A stretch of DNA of 59,184 bases from Siculibacillus sp. (lineage in GTDB: Bacteria > Pseudomonadota > Alphaproteobacteria > Rhizobiales > Ancalomicrobiaceae), in assembly GCA_030247555.1 (NCBI GenBank), contig JAOTSD010000018.1, positions 1 to 59,184 of the forward strand, written 5' to 3'. Each line of letters begins with the position of its first letter. Positions within the stretch are counted from its first letter, which is position 1. Shown here in pieces: positions 53,568-59,184 of this stretch. The notes beneath the pieces were generated by a model. That model made no database searches and had not been told where the DNA came from. It was given only the letters and a program-made list of their open reading frames with translations. Made by a program: the position numbers and the translations under genes.

Positions 53568-56500
53568 ATGTCGCAACTCTCGTCGATCTCCGCGCCCTTC
53601 ATCCGCCGGCCGGTCGCGACGATCCTTGTGATGGTGGCCTTCATCGCCGCCGGCCTCTTCGGCTATCGCGAACTGCCGGTCGCGGCGGTGCCGCGCGTCG
53701 ACTATCCGACCATCTCGGTGACGGCCAAACTGCCCGGCGCCGGCCCGGAGACCATGGCGAGCTCGGTCGCCTCGGTGCTCGAGCGGCAGTTCTCCGGCAT
53801 CGCCGGCCTGTCGTCGATGTCGTCGGTCTCCACCAACGGCTCGACCAACGTCTCGCTGCAGTTCGATCTCGCCCGCTCGATCGACGGCGCGGCGCTCGAC
53901 GTCCAGGCGGCGATCGGTGCGGCCGCGCGGCAGTTGCCGCCGGAGATGGGCGAGCAGCCGTCCTTTCGAAAGGTCAACCCCGCCGACCAGCCGGTGCTCT
54001 TCGTCGCGCTGAAGTCGGAGGTGCTTCGCCTCTCCGACGTCGACGAATTCGCCCAGACCAACATCGCCCAGCGCCTTTCCACGCTGCCCGGCGTCGCCCA
54101 GGTCAACGTCTACGGGGCGCAGAAATACGCGGTGCGGATCAAGGCCGACCTCGACGCGCTCGCCGCCCGCGGCCTCACCGTCGACGATCTCAGGGCCGCC
54201 ATCGCCGCCGCCAACACCAATTCGCCGGTCGGCTCGCTCACCGGTGCCAGCCGCAACACGACGCTCCAGGCGACCGGCCCGATCGAACGGGCCGCCGGCT
54301 ACATGCCGCTGATCGTCACCTACCAGAACGGCGCGCCGGTTCGCGTCCAGGACGTCGCCCGCGCCATCGACAGCGTCGAGAACGACAAGGTCGCCGCTTG
54401 GCTCGACGGCACCCGCGCCATCATGTTGGCGATCCAGCGCCAACCGGACGCCAACACCGTCGAGGTCGTCGACCGCATCCGCGCCACCCTGCCGATCATC
54501 ACCGCCGACATGCCGCCGGCGATGGAGGTGCAGGTGATGAACGACCGGTCGATCTCGATCCGTCACTCGATCGAGGACGTCGAGATCACCCTGCTCGCCG
54601 CCATGGGGCTGGTCATCGGCGTCATCTATCTGTTCCTGAAGTCGGCGCGGGCGACCATCATCCCGGCTCTGGCGCTGCCGGTGTCGCTGATCGGCACCTT
54701 CGCCGGCATGTATCTCTTCGGCTTCAGCCTCGACAACATCTCGCTGCTCGCCCTGACACTGGCCGTCGGCTTCGTCGTCGACGATGCCATCGTCATGCTC
54801 GAGAACATCGTGCGCCACGTCGAGATGGGCGAGCCGCCGATGAAGGCGGCCTTCCTCGGCGCCAAGGAGGTCGGCTTCACCATCGTGTCGATGACCATCT
54901 CGCTCGTCGCGGTGTTCATCCCCGTCCTGTTCATGGGCGGTGTCGTCGGCCGCATGTTCTTCGAGTTCGGTGTCACCATCACCCTGGCGATCCTGATCTC
55001 CGGCGTGGTGTCGCTGACGCTGACGCCGATGCTGGCGTCGCGGATCATCGACGAGCGCCATCTGCACGCCCGCCCGAATTTCGTCGTGCGCCTGTTCGAG
55101 CGGGCCTTCGGCCTCGTCACCCGCTTCTATTCGTGGTCGCTCGACCTGGTGCTGAAGGCCAAGTGGGTGATGCTGCTCGTCCTGTTCGCCACGATGGCCT
55201 GGACGCTGGTGCTCTACCGCGACACGCCGAAAGGTTTCTTCCCCCAGGAGGACACCGGCCAGATCACCGCCTCGACCCAGGGCGCCGACGACATCGCCTT
55301 CGCCGCGATGGTCGAGCGCCAACGCGAGGTGGCGGCGATCATCAAGGCCGACCCGGACGTGGTCAACGTCATGTCGACGGTCGGCGCCGGGTCGAGCTCG
55401 GCCAATCAGTCGAGCGGTCGGATGTTCATCACCCTGCGACCGAAGCCGGGGCGCAAGGTGTCGTCCGACGAGGTGATCCAACGCCTGCGCCGCGCCACGT
55501 CCCGGGTGCCGGGCATCAACACCTTCTTCCAGAACGTGCAGAACGTGAACATCGGCACGACCTTCGCGCGGGCTCAGTGGCAGTACACGTTGCAGTCCTC
55601 GGATTTCGACGAGCTGAAGACTTGGGCGCCGCGCATCGAGAGCCGCATCCGCCAGACGTCCGGCATCCTCGACGTTTCCTCCGACCTGCAGATCCGCGGC
55701 CGGCAGGCGGTGGTCGATATCGACCGCGACCGCGCCTCCAAGCTCGGCCTCACCGTCGATCAGGTCCGCTCGCGCCTCTATTCGGCCTACGGCACCCGCG
55801 TCGTCTCGACGATCTACACCGACACCTCCAGCTATTCGGTCATCCTCGAGGCGGCCGACGCCTTCACCTCGGGGCCGGAACAACTGAGGAGGCTGACGAT
55901 CAAGACGCCGTCGGGTGCGACCGTACCCCTCGACGCCATCGCCACGGTGCGGGAGGCCCCGGCGCCGACCATCGTCGCCCACAAGGGGCAATTGCCGTCG
56001 GTGACCGTCTCCTTCAACCTGCAACCGGGCTTCGCCCTCGGGCAGGCGGTGGAAGCGATCAAGCTGATCGAGGCCGAGATCGGCCTACCCCAGACGGTGT
56101 TGACCGGTTTCTCGGGCACGGCGCAGATCTTCCAGGACGCGGTCGCCGGCCAGGGTCTTCTGATCTTCGCCGCGGTTCTGGTCATCTACATCGTCCTCGG
56201 CATCCTCTACGAGAGCTTCATCCACCCGATCACCATCCTGTCGGGCCTGCCGGCCGCCGGCATCGGGGCGTTGCTGACCCTGCAACTCTTCCGCATGGAT
56301 CTCTCGGTCATCGCCATGATCGGCGTCGTCATGCTGATCGGCATCGTCAAGAAGAACGCCATCATGATCGTCGACTTCGCGGTCGAACGGCGCTCGAACG
56401 GGTTGTCGGCCTTCGACGCCGTGCACGAGGCCTGCCTGTTGCGCTTCCGCCCGATCATGATGACGTCGTTCGCCGCCATCCTCGGTACGCTGCCGATCGC

Positions 56501-56705
56501 CCTCGGCGTCGGCGCCGGTGCGGAACTGCGCCAACCGCTCGGCCTCGCCGTGGTCGGCGGCCTCGTGGTGTCGCAGATCCTCACCCTCTACATGACGCCG
56601 GTGGTCTACTTGCTGCTCGACCCGCTCACCCGCTCCAAACGGCCGCACGACGAAGACGAACCGGTCGCGGTGATCGAAGGCGCGCGCGGCCACGCGGCCG
56701 AGTGA
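53568..56705 (+). CDS. RND efflux pump, HAE1 family inner-membrane transporter
   Basis: A 1045-residue proton-driven exporter with twelve expected membrane helices and two large periplasmic loops, the AcrB/MdtB/C layout. Proton-relay acidic residues are present in helix 4 (GFVVDDAIVMLENIVRH) and the helix 10 Lys in GIVKKNAIMIVDFA. The N-terminus ISAPFIRRPVATILVMV is typical. The neighbour upstream is its adaptor. No outer-membrane factor and no dedicated regulator lie in the window, so the channel is shared. Substrates unknown. Confidence 0.95.
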   Translation: MSQLSSISAPFIRRPVATILVMVAFIAAGLFGYRELPVAAVPRVDYPTISVTAKLPGAGPETMASSVASVLERQFSGIAGLSSMSSVSTNGSTNVSLQFDLARSIDGAALDVQAAIGAAARQLPPEMGEQPSFRKVNPADQPVLFVALKSEVLRLSDVDEFAQTNIAQRLSTLPGVAQVNVYGAQKYAVRIKADLDALAARGLTVDDLRAAIAAANTNSPVGSLTGASRNTTLQATGPIERAAGYMPLIVTYQNGAPVRVQDVARAIDSVENDKVAAWLDGTRAIMLAIQRQPDANTVEVVDRIRATLPIITADMPPAMEVQVMNDRSISIRHSIEDVEITLLAAMGLVIGVIYLFLKSARATIIPALALPVSLIGTFAGMYLFGFSLDNISLLALTLAVGFVVDDAIVMLENIVRHVEMGEPPMKAAFLGAKEVGFTIVSMTISLVAVFIPVLFMGGVVGRMFFEFGVTITLAILISGVVSLTLTPMLASRIIDERHLHARPNFVVRLFERAFGLVTRFYSWSLDLVLKAKWVMLLVLFATMAWTLVLYRDTPKGFFPQEDTGQITASTQGADDIAFAAMVERQREVAAIIKADPDVVNVMSTVGAGSSSANQSSGRMFITLRPKPGRKVSSDEVIQRLRRATSRVPGINTFFQNVQNVNIGTTFARAQWQYTLQSSDFDELKTWAPRIESRIRQTSGILDVSSDLQIRGRQAVVDIDRDRASKLGLTVDQVRSRLYSAYGTRVVSTIYTDTSSYSVILEAADAFTSGPEQLRRLTIKTPSGATVPLDAIATVREAPAPTIVAHKGQLPSVTVSFNLQPGFALGQAVEAIKLIEAEIGLPQTVLTGFSGTAQIFQDAVAGQGLLIFAAVLVIYIVLGILYESFIHPITILSGLPAAGIGALLTLQLFRMDLSVIAMIGVVMLIGIVKKNAIMIVDFAVERRSNGLSAFDAVHEACLLRFRPIMMTSFAAILGTLPIALGVGAGAELRQPLGLAVVGGLVVSQILTLYMTPVVYLLLDPLTRSKRPHDEDEPVAVIEGARGHAAE

Positions 56706-56970
56706 TTCGCCCCGAACGGCTTCTTCGGTGCCTTTTCGTCGGCGAATTTCCGACCATCGCGTGCCGAGACCTTGAAAAAGCAATCGATAGTTGTGGAACT
56801 GAGGGCTACCTCGGTCGGGGCGGTGTGTCATTCACGCAACGCACGGGAAAATTGGCCGGTGGTTGCACGACCCAGCGGCAAGTCGGGAATCCTTCGCGTC
56901 GAAGAGGGATTCCTTCCGGAGTCCGACGTGCTACGATTCGAATCGCAACACTCTCCCAGGGGGATCACTC

Positions 56971-57078
56971 ATGAAGACCGTTCGCATCGTCGTTCTCGCT
57001 CTCGTCGCCGCCGCTGGCCTCTCCGTCGCCGGCTGCGCCAAGGCTCCGGCTCCGGCTCCGGCCGTCGTCAAGGGCTGA
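56971..57078 (+). CDS. 35-residue lipoprotein
   Basis: A tiny predicted lipoprotein. After a basic start and hydrophobic core (IVVLALVAAAGLS) comes the lipobox VAGC, leaving a mature peptide of only 15 residues with an Ala-Pro repeat (KAPAPAPAVVKG). A GGGGG site precedes ATG 56971, and a Rho-independent terminator follows. It resembles entericidin-like small lipoproteins in size, but no family can be named. Longer upstream starts in the frame lack support. Confidence 0.75.
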   Translation: MKTVRIVVLALVAAAGLSVAGCAKAPAPAPAVVKG

Positions 57079-57144
57079 TCGCGACGCGGCAGTCGACCGC
57101 CCACTCCGCGCGGAAGGCGGTCGTACGCGACGATCCAATCTCGG

Positions 57145-57182
57145 AAACGGCATCGGTGGCCAACCGGTGCCGTTTCTCTTTT
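57145..57182 (+). terminator. Rho-independent terminator after the small lipoprotein
   Basis: Thirteen-base arms (57145-57157 and 57163-57175) match at all but one position, where a G-T pair forms, and are followed by CTCTTTTC. It lies 67 bases past the lipoprotein stop. Confidence 0.85.
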
Positions 57183-57241
57183 CGGCCCCGTGCGACGGCG
57201 GCTCGCGGCGGCGGCCGATTCCGGCGGGTCTTCGCCGGCCG

Positions 57242-57253
57242 CCCCCCCCCCCC
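57242..57253. repeat. Run of 12 C
   Basis: Twelve consecutive C bases lie 87 bases before the DUF2093 start, in the gap after the lipoprotein terminator. Runs this long are prone to slippage and also to base-calling error. Confidence 0.9.
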
Positions 57254-57340
57254 GTCGATCATCGAGATTTCGTGACAGGAGCGGGCCGGCCCGGCTATCA
57301 TGGACCCCGTCCCCGATGGAACCGAGAGACCGACGACCGC

Positions 57341-57562
57341 ATGAACCGCCACGAGACCCCGCGCCGCAGCGGCGAAGCCCAGATCCGCTATCTCGACGGG
57401 GATTATCAGATTCTCGCCAACGGCAGCTTCGTGGTGTGTGCGGTCACCGGGTTGCAGATCCCGCTCGACGAACTTCGCTATTGGAGCGTCGAGCGCCAGG
57501 AACCCTACGTCGACGCCAAGGCGTCGTTGCAGCGCCATCTGCGGGCCGCCGGCGAATCCTGA
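57341..57562 (+). CDS. DUF2093 small protein
   Basis: A 73-residue protein of the DUF2093 family, almost confined to alphaproteobacteria. The signature IRYLDGDYQILANGSFVVC followed by LDELRYWSVERQEPY is clear. Function unknown; its steady position next to lpxK and waaA hints at an envelope link. The frame is open upstream to 57167 through the C-run, but the family N-terminus begins at 57341. Confidence 0.88.
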   Translation: MNRHETPRRSGEAQIRYLDGDYQILANGSFVVCAVTGLQIPLDELRYWSVERQEPYVDAKASLQRHLRAAGES

Positions 57563-57612
57563 CCCTCCCGCCCTTTCGTCTCGGATGACCCGAGAGGTCC
57601 GCCGGCTCGCGA

Positions 57613-58647
57613 TCAACGCCGCGCCGGGCGGTGCAATTCGGCGATGAGGGCCGAAACCGCGGCCTCGTCGTCGAAGACGAGATCGACCGACGCCACTCGG
57701 ACGGCGAGCGCGAGGCGCATCAGAGCCGGCTCCATCCGGCCGGCGAGGCGGGCGACGTCCTTCTCGGTGGTGACGAGGTCGAGGCCGCGGGCCTCGGCTC
57801 GGGCGAGGAGGTCCTCGGCGTCGGCGGGCTCCAATCGCTGATGGTCGCCGAAAGCGACGAGCTCGACCACGTCGACGCCGGCGGCGGCGAGGGTGGCGGC
57901 GAACTTCTCCGGCCGACCGATCCCCGCCCAAGCGAGCACCCGACGCCCGGCGAGGCGTTCCGGCGCTTCGAGAACGAGCCGGGCCGACAGTACGGGCAGA
58001 CGGCGACGATCGGCTTCGGCGAGGAGGGCGGCGAGGCCGGGTGCCTCCGCCTCGCCCGAATCGACCACGACCAGCGCCGAGGCGAGGTCGAGTTGGACCG
58101 CCAGCGGCGCCCGCAACGGACCGGCCGGCATCACCCGGCCGTTGCCGATCCCGTGGCCGCGATCGACCACCACCAGCGACAGGTCCTTGGCGAGCGTCGG
58201 ATTCTGGAAGCCGTCGTCGAGGATCACCAGATCGGCGCCGCACTCGGCGAGCAGGGCGAGGCCGGCCGTGCGATCGCGCGCCACGATGGTCGGGGCGAGG
58301 GCGGCATGGAGCAACGCCTCGTCGCCGACCTCGTCGGCGCCGTGGCGGCTCGCATCCACCCGCACCGGGCCGGCGAGGTCGCCGCCGTAGCCGCGCGTCA
58401 TCACCGCCGGCGAGAAGCCGGCGCGCCGGGCGAGGCCGACGAGGGTGGCGGTGGTCGGGGTCTTGCCGGCGCCCCCGGCGGTGAAATTGCCGACGGCGAT
58501 CACCGGCACCGGCGCCAGCACCGACGGCCGACGACGCATGCGCGTCCCGGCCAGAAGGCCCCAGATCGCCGCGATCGGCGCCAGAGCCGTGGCCGCGACG
58601 CCGCCGCTCGTCCAGAAGTCGGGCGCGCGCATCTGCCGGCCGATCAT
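57613..58647 (-). CDS. lpxK: Tetraacyldisaccharide 4'-kinase
   Basis: Phosphorylates the 4' position of the lipid A precursor at the inner membrane. The 344-residue product has an N-terminal membrane-binding helix, a Walker A motif in GNFTAGGAGKTPTT near residue 55, SRHGADEVGDEALL near 100, and ILDDGFQNPTL near 145. The start overlaps the waaA stop by ATGA, so the two lipid A genes are coupled. It converges with the DUF2093 gene. Confidence 0.95.
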   Translation of the reverse strand: MIGRQMRAPDFWTSGGVAATALAPIAAIWGLLAGTRMRRRPSVLAPVPVIAVGNFTAGGAGKTPTTATLVGLARRAGFSPAVMTRGYGGDLAGPVRVDASRHGADEVGDEALLHAALAPTIVARDRTAGLALLAECGADLVILDDGFQNPTLAKDLSLVVVDRGHGIGNGRVMPAGPLRAPLAVQLDLASALVVVDSGEAEAPGLAALLAEADRRRLPVLSARLVLEAPERLAGRRVLAWAGIGRPEKFAATLAAAGVDVVELVAFGDHQRLEPADAEDLLARAEARGLDLVTTEKDVARLAGRMEPALMRLALAVRVASVDLVFDDEAAVSALIAELHRPARR

Positions 58648-59184
58648 GGCGTCACCGTCGCTTCGGCGAGATAGGGGGCGAGTGCGGCGACGGTGCGGTC
58701 GAGGGCACCGGTCGATGCGTCGACCACCGAGCCGGCGCGGGCGACGCAGCCGGCGAGGGTCGCCGGATCGGTGTGGGCGTCGACGATCGCGCCGGCGAGT
58801 TCGATCTCGTCGGCGACGCCGCGGGCGCCGCAGATGCCGTCGAGGGCGCGGTAGACGTCGGCGAAGTTGCGCACGCCGGGCCCGTGCAGCACCGCCACGC
58901 CGAGGCGGGCCGGCTCGATCGGGTTCTGCCCGCCGTGGGGCACGAGCGATCCGCCGACGAAGGCGATGGGGGCGAGGCGGTAGACGAGCCCCATCTCGCC
59001 GATGGTGTCGGCGAGATAGACGGCGGTTTCCGGGCCGGGAATCTCCCCCTTCGAGCGCGACGCGACCGTGAGGCCGGCCTCGGCTAGGACGGCGCGCACC
59101 TCGTCGCCGCGCCGCGGATGGCGCGGCGCGAGGACGGTGGGGAGGCCGGGCGGCCGCCCGGCGGCCCGACGATGCGCGGCGGCG
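58644..59184 (-). CDS. waaA: 3-deoxy-D-manno-octulosonic acid transferase, 3' part
   Basis: The C-terminal part of the Kdo transferase that adds Kdo to lipid IVA. About 180 residues are inside the window and the frame runs off the right edge without a start. Recognisable stretches include LAPRHPRRGDEV near the edge, LADTIGEMGLVYRLAPIAFVGG, and the sugar-nucleotide-site motif GGQNPIEPARLG. Directly coupled to lpxK by a four-base overlap. Confidence 0.92.
   Translation of the reverse strand, partial: AAAHRRAAGRPPGLPTVLAPRHPRRGDEVRAVLAEAGLTVASRSKGEIPGPETAVYLADTIGEMGLVYRLAPIAFVGGSLVPHGGQNPIEPARLGVAVLHGPGVRNFADVYRALDGICGARGVADEIELAGAIVDAHTDPATLAGCVARAGSVVDASTGALDRTVAALAPYLAEATVTP

Noticed and set aside
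52224-56024. Minus-strand open frame of 1266 codons opposite the RND genes
   Set aside because: A GC-rich shadow with His/Arg/Asp-rich low-complexity translation and no family resemblance.
52136-56974. Open frame of 1612 codons over the RND pump genes
   Set aside because: It is a shifted frame of the adaptor and pump genes, Arg/Pro/Gly-rich with no motif. The true frames show clear RND and adaptor signatures.

Overview
The window is a GC-rich, densely coded bacterial chromosome segment with about 47 protein genes on both strands. Gene content points to an alphaproteobacterium of the order Hyphomicrobiales (Rhizobiales). The pointers are the hisS-hisZ-hisG cluster, a plant-type glutamate-cysteine ligase, the DUF2093-lpxK-waaA arrangement, DUF3422, DUF1127 and DUF2189 proteins, a TIGR01459-type HAD protein, FixK-type TTG(A/C)-N6-(T/G)CAA sites and one CtrA-type TTAA-N7-TTAAC site. 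This is inference from gene families; no rRNA marker is present. I saw no rRNA, tRNA, CRISPR array, insertion sequence, prophage or plasmid gene. Most of the window is ordinary core genome.

Layout, left to right. 1-1.7 kb: a strong terminator hairpin and a bacteriohemerythrin-PAS-GGDEF diguanylate cyclase. 1.8-5.7 kb (minus): hisS, hisZ, hisG; hisS carries an internal patch of lower GC and foreign-looking codons and has a terminator-like hairpin in its leader. 6.0-8.6 kb: two sugar-transfer membrane genes. 8.7-11.1 kb (minus): a secreted dienelactone-hydrolase-like protein without its catalytic residues, tag and cheZ. 11.4-15.2 kb: an L,D-transpeptidase, DUF2189, a cytochrome c and DUF3422. 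15.4-18.5 kb: the lactate-oxidation operon lldE-lldF-lldG with a readable promoter and a possible operator. 18.6-24.5 kb: small orphan proteins, an EamA transporter, a LysR regulator divergent from a DUF1127 protein, a DUF937 protein and gshA. 24.7-28.0 kb: rsmE, xseA and an atypical SDR.

28.0-35.9 kb is the most distinctive block. It holds a universal stress protein, a 907-residue acyl-CoA-synthetase-like/GNAT fusion with altered active-site motifs, a phosphotransferase/P-loop kinase fusion, a small conserved orphan protein and a TPP enzyme. Two FixK/FNR-type 14-mers (27973-27986 and 33624-33637) lie in front of these genes, which suggests a low-oxygen response module.

35.9-43.9 kb: a HAD protein, mutL, a chemoreceptor with a CtrA-type box upstream, rsmD, a pseudouridine synthase with a 300-residue repetitive Arg/Gly-rich tail, and tadA. 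44.0-50.4 kb (minus): a membrane PAS-GGDEF-EAL protein with a degenerate GGDEF motif, a RimJ-like acetyltransferase, an M16 peptidase and thrC. 50.5-59.2 kb: a REP-like palindrome, tldD, a two-gene RND efflux pump, a 35-residue lipoprotein, a run of 12 C, a DUF2093 protein, lpxK and the 3' part of waaA, which runs off the right edge.

Themes that link genes: cyclic-di-GMP turnover (one cyclase, one phosphodiesterase), motility and chemotaxis (cheZ, chemoreceptor), oxygen-linked regulation (hemerythrin cyclase, FixK-type boxes), histidine synthesis and charging, and envelope building (lpxK, waaA, glycosyltransferases, L,D-transpeptidase, RND pump).
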